Origin: a bacterium
GTDB taxonomy: Bacteria > Spirochaetota > Spirochaetia > JABEVK01
NCBI GenBank assembly: GCA_021782055.1
Contig: JAJXVP010000165.1
Span: 1 to 6,285 of the forward strand
Direction: 5' to 3'
DNA length: 6,285 bases
This document shows, piece by piece, positions 1-5,828 of the stretch. The position numbers and the translations under genes were made by a program. How positions within the stretch are numbered: the first letter of the stretch is position 1; every line of letters begins with the position of its first letter. The notes beneath the pieces were generated by a model. The model was not told the origin of the DNA. It did not search any database and saw only the letters and a program-made list of their open reading frames with translations.

Positions 1-277
1 TTCGCCCCTGCGCGCCAGTTGCCAGGGAGCGAAGCTCGCCGCTTCGGCGAATTCCCTGGAGAGGTCGAGACTTGGTGTCGGCTTGTCCAAGAAATTCGGT
101 AATGCAGTTCAAAGAAATCGCGCCAAAAGACAAATCCGGGAAATCTTTCGTCTTCATAAGGAAGAAATCTGCCCGGGTCACGATATTGTCATCCTCGTTT
201 ACCCCGGAAAATTTTCCTACTGGGACAGAGAACGACAAGTCCTACAGCTCTTGGCAAAAGCCGGGTTGGAAGCCTAA
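1..277 (+). CDS. rnpA: RNase P protein component, 5'-truncated by window edge
   Basis: This is the protein subunit of ribonuclease P, which binds the catalytic RNA and helps remove 5' leaders from pre-tRNAs. The first whole codon is at base 2, and 91 residues are visible before TAA at 275-277. The family signature is clear: RLGVGLSKK at visible residues 23-31, then [18 protein letters not shown] at 33-50. This includes the RNR motif (38-40) of the conserved basic helix that contacts the RNA. The segment [11 protein letters not shown] and the C-terminal KAGLEA complete the fold. About 15-25 N-terminal residues lie outside the window. The gene leads the rnpA-yidD-yidC-jag cluster, and rpmH would be expected just upstream. 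The sequence [18 protein letters not shown] before the core fits the spirochaete version of the family as I remember it. The yidD reading frame overlaps this gene heavily. Family assignment is very sure; the lineage is inference. Confidence 0.93.
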   Translation, partial: SPLRASCQGAKLAASANSLERSRLGVGLSKKFGNAVQRNRAKRQIREIFRLHKEEICPGHDIVILVYPGKFSYWDRERQVLQLLAKAGLEA

Positions 278-503
278 TTGGGTCTCGAAGCTTTTATCTT
301 GGCCCCTGCGGGGACTTATCCTGGTCTATAAATATGGATTTTCCGGACTTTTTCCTCCTTCTTGTCGCTATACGCCGACGTGCTCGTCGTACGGTCTAGA
401 GGCTGTGAAAAAGTACGGCGCCTGGCGGGGCGGTATTTTAGCCGTCCGGCGCATTCTGAGATGTCACCCCGGTTCGCCGGGGGGTTATGATCCCGTACCC
501 TGA
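186..503 (+). CDS. yidD: Membrane protein insertion efficiency factor YidD, start uncertain
   Basis: YidD is a small membrane-associated protein that assists YidC-dependent insertion of inner-membrane proteins. The conserved core runs from about base 282 to 503. It comprises an amphipathic helix ([15 protein letters not shown]), then [35 protein letters not shown] and GGYDPVP. The three family cysteines are present, at residues 60, 66 and 93 counted from TTG 186. The start is a real problem. Alignment to E. coli YidD puts the expected first residue near base 270, but no ATG, GTG or TTG exists in this frame between 189 and the core. The nearest usable start is TTG 186 (105 aa, 92-nt overlap with rnpA). 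ATG 102 and TTG 72 are alternatives, and TTG 72 has GGAGAGGT at 58-65 at good spacing (143 aa). A rare CTG at 306 would cut into the core. TGA at 501-503 overlaps the Shine-Dalgarno site of yidC. Identity is certain; the start given is only the most conservative choice. Confidence 0.85.
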   Translation: MSSSFTPENFPTGTENDKSYSSWQKPGWKPNWVSKLLSWPLRGLILVYKYGFSGLFPPSCRYTPTCSSYGLEAVKKYGAWRGGILAVRRILRCHPGSPGGYDPVP

Positions 504-514
504 AAGGAGTCTTT

Positions 515-2269
515 ATGGAAAAAAACACCATCTTGGCGATTGTTTTATCAATCGTCGTGGTGCTCGGCAGCTTTTTGATTCAAAATATCTTTTGGCCTAA
601 AAAACCAGAAGCCCCTTTACCGCCTCTTACAAAAACAGAACAACCGGCCAGTACCGCTCAAACAGCTCCCTCGCTGGCTCCGACGGCTCCCCTTGCCGGA
701 AAAGCCGCCGTGTTGACCACCCTGCCTGCGACACCGCAAAACGTGGTCATTAATACGAATCTGATGCAGGTGACCTTGTCGAACGTCGGCGCGGTTGCCA
801 CGTCGATCGAGCTAAAAAAGCACCTGGATAACGGCAAACCCGTTCAGATGGTAGCCACCCAATGGGGAACCGGTGATGCTTTTGAGACTAATTTTGGCGG
901 CTGGGGAAAACCAAATATTCAGGTTCCGTTTCAAGTGGAACAGCTGGGCCCGCACAAAGTTCGCTTTTCGCAGAATTTTTTGGATGTCAAAGGGGTTCCG
1001 TTCACCCTATCGAAAACGTACACCTTTCATAACAACGATTACATGATCGAGGTCGATGTCGAAACCCAAAGCTCCAATGGAACGATCCCGGATCTTTCGA
1101 ACGGCAAATATGCGTACACCTTGACCTATGGTCCTCAAATTGGACCTTCGTTTACCAAACTGGATGGTTCAGCCGAGTATAGGAAATTCTATCGTCTCGT
1201 CGGTAATGACCGTAAGGATGAGACTTTTAACAACGAAACAAAGTCTTTTCACGACGATGTGAAATGGGCCGCTATTGTCGGCAAGTACTTTACTGTTATT
1301 GGTGTTCCCGATGGTACGCAGTACGAAACGACCTTCTCGGACAAACCAGAACAGGGTGACACCCAGGTTGACCGTTTGGCCTTTTCACGGCCCCAACTGC
1401 AAAGCTCAACCAATAAAGATGTCTTTCATTTCTACGTAGGACCAAAAGAAGAAAAAGTCCTGAAGATGTATGACGAGGCTAAGAACAACCCCGAAGGTTT
1501 CTCGGACCTTAAGCTCGAACGGGCGCTCGAAGACAACTTTTTGTTGGGTTGGCTTGAGGTTATTCTCAAATTTGTTCTTCAAGGCATTGTTTACCTGATC
1601 CCGAACTGGGGTGTGGCCATCATTCTGTTGACCATTTTGGTCAAACTGTTGACTTGGCCATTAACCCAAAAGAGCTACCGCGCCAGTGCCGCCATGCAGG
1701 CACTTCAGCCAAAGCTGAAAGAGTTGCAGGCTAAGTTCAAGGACGATCCGAAAAAGCTTAACGAACAGACGATGGCGCTGTACCAAAAAGAAGGCGTCAA
1801 CCCGATGGGCGGCTGTCTGCCGATGATCTTGCAGATTCCTATCTTCTTTGCACTGTACGGAATGTTCCAAAATCAGTTTGACTTGCGCGGGGCCATGTTT
1901 ATCCCCGGTTGGATCCCAGACCTATCTGTTCCCGACGTCGTGTTTAGCTGGGGCTTCCCCCTGCCGTTCCTCAACTGGACGGCCTTGCACGCCTTACCGT
2001 TTATCATGGTGGGAACCCAGATCCTCAGTTCGTCGTTAAGTCAGCCAGGTGGTGCTCAGGGCAATACCCAGATGAAGATCATGACTTACGGTATTCCTAT
2101 CCTCTTCTTCTTTATGCTCTACGAAATGCCGTCAGGGCTGATGGTATACTGGTGCGTTCAAAATATTTTAACGGTGTTCCAACAGGCTTATGTGAATAAA
2201 CATTTTAAAAAACCGGCGACAGCGGCTGGTCCTAAGATTGCGCCGTCTTCGAAAAAAGTGCGGAGGTAG
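515..2269 (+). CDS. yidC: Membrane protein insertase YidC (Oxa1 family, long Gram-negative form)
   Basis: YidC inserts and folds inner-membrane proteins, alone or with SecYEG. The 584-residue length fits the long form with a large periplasmic domain. An N-terminal membrane segment (residues 5-27) is followed by a Pro/Ala/Thr-rich linker (about 30-75) and the periplasmic beta domain (about 76-335). The conserved insertase core starts near 345. The first core segment (345-382) ends in LLTWPLTQKSYR, where Arg389 is the conserved arginine of the hydrophilic groove. A cytoplasmic helical hairpin follows (392-425), then GVNPMGGCLPMILQIPIFFALYGM (428-450), a segment at 485-507, and a last segment at 523-555 containing PSGLMVYW. 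The C-terminal tail is basic (SSKKVRR). AAAGGAG at 503-509, 5 nt before ATG, fixes the start. The gene lies 11 bp after yidD and 3 bp before jag, which suggests translational coupling. PGWIPDLSVPD and LPFIMVGTQ look spirochaetal. Confidence 0.97.
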   Translation: MEKNTILAIVLSIVVVLGSFLIQNIFWPKKPEAPLPPLTKTEQPASTAQTAPSLAPTAPLAGKAAVLTTLPATPQNVVINTNLMQVTLSNVGAVATSIELKKHLDNGKPVQMVATQWGTGDAFETNFGGWGKPNIQVPFQVEQLGPHKVRFSQNFLDVKGVPFTLSKTYTFHNNDYMIEVDVETQSSNGTIPDLSNGKYAYTLTYGPQIGPSFTKLDGSAEYRKFYRLVGNDRKDETFNNETKSFHDDVKWAAIVGKYFTVIGVPDGTQYETTFSDKPEQGDTQVDRLAFSRPQLQSSTNKDVFHFYVGPKEEKVLKMYDEAKNNPEGFSDLKLERALEDNFLLGWLEVILKFVLQGIVYLIPNWGVAIILLTILVKLLTWPLTQKSYRASAAMQALQPKLKELQAKFKDDPKKLNEQTMALYQKEGVNPMGGCLPMILQIPIFFALYGMFQNQFDLRGAMFIPGWIPDLSVPDVVFSWGFPLPFLNWTALHALPFIMVGTQILSSSLSQPGGAQGNTQMKIMTYGIPILFFFMLYEMPSGLMVYWCVQNILTVFQQAYVNKHFKKPATAAGPKIAPSSKKVRR

Positions 2270-2272
2270 AGA

Positions 2273-2953
2273 ATGACTTACGAATTTGAAGCAAAAACCG
2301 AAAATGAAGCCATTGCCAAAGCCATGGCCGAATTGGGCCTTCACGAAAGCGAATTTGATGTAGAGATCCTTGATTCAGGACGAAAGGGCCTTTTTAAAAA
2401 GGGGGGAGTGCGGATTAGGGTTTATACCCACGACTCCGAACCGGTTTCGGAAGAAGACGAAGAGAGTCTGCCCTACGAACCCAACCCCGAGTTGGAGCGT
2501 AAAGTCACGGTTTTTGTTGAAACAATGATCAAAAAGATGGGCTTTTTGGCCCGTGTGAGCTTAGCGGGCCGGGAGCGAAACAAGATCATTCTGGACCTGC
2601 TCAGTGAAGATGCTAACTTATTGATTGGGAAACACGGCAAAAACCTAGATTCGCTTCAAGTTTTAGCCAATGTGTATGCGATGAACCTGTTGGATGGTAA
2701 AGGTACGCACCTTAAGGTTGTTTTAGATGCTGAAAACTATCGCAACCGCCGAGAGGACCATTTGGTCAACTTGGCTCTTCGGACAGCGCAACAGGTTCGG
2801 CGAACTCGTACTTCGAAACTGCTGGAACCTATGAACCCGTTCGAACGGCGTTTGATTCACACCGCCCTCAATGATATGAAAGACATCACGACTGAAAGTG
2901 AGGGCGATGGCCTGATCAAGCAGGTCCGTGTCAGTTACGTCGATAAAGCGTAG
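2273..2953 (+). CDS. jag: Jag/KhpB RNA-binding protein (Jag-N, KH and R3H domains)
   Basis: This is the RNA-binding protein (Jag, KhpB or SpoIIIJ-associated protein) usually encoded directly after yidC. In Gram-positive bacteria it works with KhpA in control of cell elongation and division. Its role in this host is inferred from the family only. The 226-residue protein shows all three domains. Jag-N covers residues 1-52 (MTYEFEAKTENEAIAKAMAELG and GRKGLFKKGGVRIRVY). An acidic linker (55-70) follows. The KH domain is at about 77-155 with its GxxG loop GKHG at 119-122, followed by KNLDSLQ. The R3H domain is at about 156-222, with Arg192 and His196 as the R-x3-H pair in NPFERRLIH. The start is set by GGAGGT at 2262-2267, 5 nt before ATG; this site overlaps the yidC stop codon. 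The TAG stop abuts the stop codon of the convergent HAD gene with no base between them. No mnmE (trmE), a common next gene, follows. Confidence 0.95.
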   Translation: MTYEFEAKTENEAIAKAMAELGLHESEFDVEILDSGRKGLFKKGGVRIRVYTHDSEPVSEEDEESLPYEPNPELERKVTVFVETMIKKMGFLARVSLAGRERNKIILDLLSEDANLLIGKHGKNLDSLQVLANVYAMNLLDGKGTHLKVVLDAENYRNRREDHLVNLALRTAQQVRRTRTSKLLEPMNPFERRLIHTALNDMKDITTESEGDGLIKQVRVSYVDKA

Positions 2954-2973
2954 CTACGTCGACAAAACATACC
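2936..2973. repeat. 19-bp imperfect tandem duplication across convergent stop codons
   Basis: Unit 1 (2936-2954) and unit 2 (2955-2973) match at 15 of 19 positions by hand comparison. The strongest part is TACGTCGATAAA against TACGTCGACAAA (11 of 12). Unit 1 encodes the jag tail (YVDKA and its stop), and unit 2 is read on the minus strand as the last codons of the HAD gene. The junction is also part of a perfect 10-bp palindrome, CGTAGCTACG, at 2949-2958. I see no T-tract and no convincing terminator stem here. Confidence 0.6.
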
Positions 2974-3763
2974 GTTCAAGAATTTCAGCAACGCCGTCGT
3001 CCTCATGATCAGCCTGACTGATTATCCGGGCGACGGCTTTGACGTCGGGAATAGCGTTGGCCATGGCCACACCCCAACCGGCGAACTTGATCATCCCTAA
3101 ATCGTTGGCCGCATCACCGATGGCCATAATGTGTTCAGGGCTTATACCGGCCTGCTGGGCCACGAAAGCTAAGGCTGTTCCTTTGTCGGCGGCCAAGGGC
3201 AAGACCTCTAAAAAATACGGTTTAGAGATAAAACTATTAACCTGGGTTCCAAAATCCTTACGAATGCGAACAAGCGCGGCTTTGAGAAACTCGGGGTCGC
3301 CGGGAATCACCAGCTTTGCCGGTTGAAACGTCAGGCTGTGTTTCAGATCGGGAACAACGTGCCGTTCGTAGCCGGACAACTTAACGTCGACCAAGGTAAT
3401 CTGGTTCTCGAAGGTCACCAGGATGGTTTTATCTTGGTAAACTTGCACTGGCAGGCCAAGCTCTGCAAAGGCGTCAAACAGCTCGTCTAAAAGGGCCTTG
3501 TTCAGGGTATGTGACACCAAAACCTGAAAGGGGGAGGTGGACGAGATCGTGGAACCGTTGTCCGAGATGAGGTAGCCGGGTTTATCGTGCAAGCCCAATT
3601 GATGTGAATAATTCTTCATTGAGGGCAAGGATCGACCCGAGGCTAGCACCAGACGCACGCCTTTTTCTTCGGCGGCTCGGAGCGCTGCGCGGTTTTTATG
3701 CGAAATTGTCAAATCGGTTCGTAAAAGGGTATCGTCTAAATCGATAGCGATGAGTTTGATCAT
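2954..3763 (-). CDS. Cof-type HAD-superfamily phosphatase
   Basis: This is a soluble 269-residue hydrolase of the HAD superfamily, Cof/type IIB subfamily. Such enzymes dephosphorylate small phosphorylated metabolites; the exact substrate cannot be read from the sequence. All four motifs are present: motif I DLDDT (8-12, nucleophile Asp8 and acid/base Asp10), motif II LASGR with Ser42, motif III Lys194 in ADKGTAL, and motif IV GDAANDLGM (216-224) with Asp217 and Asp221. The region between motifs II and III (about 85-190) is the alpha/beta C2 cap typical of Cof proteins. The length matches the family. The chosen start gives the classic MIKLIAIDLDDTLL opening. A GTG at 3815-3817 would add 18 residues with no family counterpart. 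No strong Shine-Dalgarno site precedes the ATG. It is convergent with jag and divergent from ung, so it is probably its own transcription unit. Confidence 0.92.
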   Translation of the reverse strand: MIKLIAIDLDDTLLRTDLTISHKNRAALRAAEEKGVRLVLASGRSLPSMKNYSHQLGLHDKPGYLISDNGSTISSTSPFQVLVSHTLNKALLDELFDAFAELGLPVQVYQDKTILVTFENQITLVDVKLSGYERHVVPDLKHSLTFQPAKLVIPGDPEFLKAALVRIRKDFGTQVNSFISKPYFLEVLPLAADKGTALAFVAQQAGISPEHIMAIGDAANDLGMIKFAGWGVAMANAIPDVKAVARIISQADHEDDGVAEILERYVLST

Positions 3764-3844
3764 GACTTTAAGGTACTGGATTTGGCAAGATTTTCCGAGC
3801 CCCCTGTTGACGCGCACCCCCGCCTGTCGGCATGTAATGAAAGC
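3764..3844. promoter_or_regulatory. Divergent intergenic region between HAD gene and ung, probable promoters
   Basis: These 81 bp separate two genes read in opposite directions, so promoters for both should lie here or just inside the genes. For ung, TTGACG (3807-3812) resembles a -35 box, and TGTAAT (3833-3838) matches five of six positions of the -10 consensus. Their spacing of 20 nt is longer than usual. If that -10 is used, transcription would begin at or very near the ung ATG and give a nearly leaderless mRNA, which fits the lack of a clear Shine-Dalgarno site before that ATG. I see no convincing promoter for the minus-strand gene. Confidence 0.35.
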
Positions 3845-4507
3845 ATGGATGTTCGCATTGAAGAGTCATGGAAGCAAAAGTTGTCGGGTGAGTTTGCTCG
3901 GCCTTATTTTCGTGAATTAACCGATTTTGTCCGTCAGGAATATAAGGGGACAGCGGTTTACCCCGCTGGGGGACGAATTTTTCGCGCTTTTGACCTTTGT
4001 CCGTTTCCGCAAGTACGGGTGGTGATTTTAGGACAAGACCCGTACCACGGCGCCGGGCAAGCTAATGGGCTATGCTTTTCAGTCTTTCCTGGCGTTGATC
4101 TTCCGCCGTCATTGGTCAATATCTTTCAGGAACTGCGCACCGATTTAGGCCGAGAGCCACATTCTGATTCTTCGTTGGAAGCGTGGGCCCAGCAGGGAGT
4201 GTTGCTTCTCAATTCGACACTGACGGTTCGTTCAGGACAGCCAACCAGCCATGCTGGGCGAGGGTGGGAAACCTTTACGGATGCCGTGTTAAAGATTCTC
4301 GGCACCGAAAAAGACGGCCTTGTGTTCATTTTGTGGGGGGCGTATGCCCAACGAAAAGGGTCGTTTTTGGATGAAGCAAGGCATTTAATCATTCGAAGCG
4401 CGCATCCGTCGCCCTTGTCTGCCTACCGGGGGTTTTTTGGTTCCCATCCCTTTAGCCGAGCAAATGCGTACCTAACAGCCCAAGGAAAGCCTGCCATCGA
4501 TTGGTAA
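3845..4507 (+). CDS. ung: Uracil-DNA glycosylase, family 1
   Basis: Ung removes uracil from DNA, arising from cytosine deamination or dUMP misincorporation, as the first step of base excision repair. The 220-residue protein has all family-1 signatures: the water-activating loop GQDPYHG (63-69) with catalytic Asp65, the uracil-stacking Phe78 in GLCFS, the uracil-reading Asn123 in LLLNSTLTV, and the DNA-intercalation loop HPSPLSAYRGFFG (187-199) with catalytic His187 and Leu191. Asn123 and His187 have the same numbers as in E. coli, which supports the chosen start. The opening MDVRIEESWKQKL...PYF is also typical. An in-frame TTG at 3782, preceded by AAGGT (3770-3774), would add 21 residues (241 aa) with no family match. 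The ATG lacks a clear Shine-Dalgarno site. The gene stands alone, divergent from the HAD gene, with no obvious terminator before the next gene. Confidence 0.96.
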   Translation: MDVRIEESWKQKLSGEFARPYFRELTDFVRQEYKGTAVYPAGGRIFRAFDLCPFPQVRVVILGQDPYHGAGQANGLCFSVFPGVDLPPSLVNIFQELRTDLGREPHSDSSLEAWAQQGVLLLNSTLTVRSGQPTSHAGRGWETFTDAVLKILGTEKDGLVFILWGAYAQRKGSFLDEARHLIIRSAHPSPLSAYRGFFGSHPFSRANAYLTAQGKPAIDW

Positions 4508-4615
4508 AAAATTGAACTAGTAGAGAATTATGAGCAGTTTACTTGTTTATTAGAAAAACCGTGATAAGCTTCTCTTGAGCAATTTCTTAGTAACTTGCTC
4601 ACAAAGGAGAAAGCT
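4508..4615 (+). promoter_or_regulatory. Leader region of lipoprotein gene, with hairpin next to the Shine-Dalgarno site
   Basis: This A/T-rich 108-bp gap follows ung. TGAGCAA (4576-4582) and TTGCTCA (4595-4601) form a perfect 7-bp stem with a 12-nt loop, ending one base before AAAGGAG (4603-4609). The stem leaves the ribosome site free, so it may stabilise the mRNA or keep the site open. A weak promoter guess is TTTACT (4538-4543) with GATAAG (4563-4568) at 19-nt spacing. I found no hairpin plus T-tract that would end ung transcription, so readthrough from ung is possible. Confidence 0.4.
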
Positions 4616-5737
4616 ATGAAAATTTCTGTTCTTTTGGGGCTAACGCTAGGGTTGGCCCTGGTGTTTGCTTCCTGTTCTCAGCCGACCTCAAGCACGAGTT
4701 CGACAACGACCACGGTGACTCCTACGCCAACCCCCACTCCGACACCAACTCCGACAACGACCGTCTATAAGAATCAGGTTTTACCGAACACCTCGGCCGT
4801 AAAATTGCCTACTTCGCTGACTACCTCTTCAACGGTTGCGTCCTTAGCTGGCGCCCGTGCAACCACCTCGACTACCGGTACTCAGCAATCAGAAGGTTAC
4901 GCACAAATTAAGAACATGACAGGCATGATGGCCTCAATTCAGCCTATGCTGTTGATGTTTGAATCGGTCGTCGATGCGGCGATTAGTCAAAATGGCCTGA
5001 AGGCCGGTACTGATACAAAAAATGTTGTCGTAACCCCTACGCAAGCGATGATCAATGCCTTAACCGAGCAGTTGCCGGCGTCGGATTCCACTTCGAATGA
5101 AGCCAGCATGGTGGGGCAACCAATCACGATTAACGATTTCAATTATTTGGCGACAAACTCAAGTGCAAGCCTACCAAACTCCGCCATTATAACGGTGACT
5201 CAGGCGACTTCGTCGATGTCGATGACCTTTAGTTGGTCAACTAAGGCGATAAAAATGTCCATGACGATGTCAGGAACTACGCTCGAATTAGTGGCGGACA
5301 GCGCGGATAACTCTAGTTCCTTTAAGGTGAGCATGCCCGACCCCAACGTATCTACTAACACCGACACCATGCAGATGAGTGTTGTTCCTGATGCGAATTC
5401 GACCTTAAGCGGTGTCTTTGCCAGCATGTCCTTCAATATCGCTGGTACTAACACCATGGCTTACGGGATTTATGGTTATGCTGATAACAACGGTGGGGTA
5501 ACCAATACGTCAATCACTATGACACCTAGCGGTGGAACTGCGACCAACTACTATTGGCAAGAAGGTTTTGACGGTAGTGGGAACGTGGTCTTTCAAGACA
5601 CCTATACCGATAGCGCGTTCTCGCAGGGGCAAACCGTTGTGTATGACAATGGAAGTGCCGCCACTTGGGCAAAAACCTATGGAACCGATCTGACAACGGC
5701 TAACGGTAATAGTTACCAATCAGCCAATTTGCTCTAA
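4616..5737 (+). CDS. Thr/Ser-rich lipoprotein of unknown function
   Basis: I do not recognise a family for this 373-residue protein. It starts with a lipoprotein signal peptide: Lys2, a hydrophobic run at 3-18, and FASC ending at Cys20, the only cysteine in the protein and the expected lipidation site. A low-complexity linker follows (21-50), containing six Thr-Pro units at 35-46, as in tethers that lift a domain off a membrane. Residues 92-125 (IKNMTGMMASIQPMLLMFESV) look helical and amphipathic. From about 165 the sequence is rich in alternating Thr/Ser/Val/Met, typical of beta strands. A more aromatic C-terminal part (282-355) contains YGIYGYADNNGG, YYWQEGFDGSGN and TVVYDNGS, suggesting a beta sheet or solenoid. 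Methionine is unusually frequent, for example MSMTFSW and MSMTMSG. AAAGGAG (4603-4609), 6 nt before the ATG, sets the start; a TTG at 4595 lies upstream of that site. A similar lipoprotein gene follows. Function is unknown. Confidence 0.88.
   Translation: MKISVLLGLTLGLALVFASCSQPTSSTSSTTTTVTPTPTPTPTPTPTTTVYKNQVLPNTSAVKLPTSLTTSSTVASLAGARATTSTTGTQQSEGYAQIKNMTGMMASIQPMLLMFESVVDAAISQNGLKAGTDTKNVVVTPTQAMINALTEQLPASDSTSNEASMVGQPITINDFNYLATNSSASLPNSAIITVTQATSSMSMTFSWSTKAIKMSMTMSGTTLELVADSADNSSSFKVSMPDPNVSTNTDTMQMSVVPDANSTLSGVFASMSFNIAGTNTMAYGIYGYADNNGGVTNTSITMTPSGGTATNYYWQEGFDGSGNVVFQDTYTDSAFSQGQTVVYDNGSAATWAKTYGTDLTTANGNSYQSANLL
4718..4753 (+). repeat. Six tandem Thr-Pro codon pairs
   Basis: Twelve codons encode six Thr-Pro dipeptides with a 6-base period. 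Third positions vary (ACT, ACG, ACC, ACA; CCT, CCA, CCC, CCG), so the amino-acid repeat is kept while the DNA repeat is degenerate. This argues for selection on a rigid extended linker rather than recent slippage. Repeat number may still vary between strains. Confidence 0.85.
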
Positions 5738-5755
5738 AAAATAAATTATTTCTGT

Positions 5756-5792
5756 TCAACCCTGAGTAATTATGCCCAGGGTTGACGGTTTT
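5756..5792 (+). terminator. Rho-independent terminator after the first lipoprotein gene
   Basis: A perfect 9-bp stem, TCAACCCTG (5756-5764) with CAGGGTTGA (5777-5785), closes a 12-nt loop and is followed by CGG and a TTTT tract (5789-5792). It lies 18 nt after the lipoprotein stop codon. The T-tract is short and offset by three bases, so termination may be incomplete. The 3' arm supplies most of the -35 box of the promoter for the next gene. Confidence 0.75.
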
Positions 5793-5811
5793 AATATTAC
5801 TCCTTTACAAT
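5782..5811 (+). promoter_or_regulatory. Sigma-70-type promoter for the second lipoprotein gene
   Basis: TTGACG (5782-5787, five of six to TTGACA) and TACAAT (5806-5811, five of six to TATAAT) are separated by 18 nt. This is the best promoter match I found in the window. Transcription would start about 5817-5819, only some 10-12 nt before the ATG and just ahead of AAAGGAG. The -35 box overlaps the 3' arm of the terminator stem. The -10 box overlaps the 5' arm of the inverted repeat at 5796-5827. Confidence 0.6.
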
Positions 5812-5827
5812 AATTAAAAGGAGTAAT
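5796..5827 (+). promoter_or_regulatory. Inverted repeat covering the Shine-Dalgarno site (RNA hairpin or operator)
   Basis: ATTACTCCTTT (5796-5806) and AAAGGAGTAAT (5817-5827) are perfect 11-bp complements around a 10-nt A/T-rich loop. The 3' arm contains the whole AAAGGAG ribosome site (5817-5823) of the second lipoprotein gene and ends one base before its ATG. In RNA the stem would hide the site. As DNA it is a dyad across the -10 box and the likely start of transcription, where a dimeric repressor could bind. The sequence shows the dyad; the choice between these roles is inference. Confidence 0.65.
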
Positions 5828-5828
5828 T

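Noticed and set aside
316..531. 71-residue minus-strand open frame opposite yidD
   Set aside because: It runs antisense through the conserved YidD motifs and the yidC start, with no independent support.
1848..2039. 63-residue plus-strand open frame inside yidC
   Set aside because: It is out of frame within the conserved YidC insertase core and shows no family features.
3764..3817. Longer HAD phosphatase starting at GTG 3815-3817 (287 aa)
   Set aside because: The extra 18 residues precede the standard MIKLIAIDLDD opening and match nothing typical of the family; they also use up most of the divergent promoter region.
4126..4392. 88-residue open frame on the minus strand inside ung
   Set aside because: It lies wholly opposite a well-conserved gene, has no ribosome site or recognisable motif, and is best explained as a chance open frame.
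4508..4575. Terminator after ung
   Set aside because: I looked for a G/C stem with a T-tract and found only short A/T-rich symmetries such as AAGCTT.
5200..5457. 85-residue minus-strand open frame opposite the first lipoprotein gene
   Set aside because: The biased Thr/Ser codon content of the lipoprotein gene leaves the opposite strand poor in stops; no start signal or protein motif supports it.
5738..5755. A/T palindrome AAATAA-A-TTATTT near 5739-5751 as a regulatory hairpin
   Set aside because: The arms are separated by one base, so no RNA loop can form, and such A/T symmetry is common by chance.
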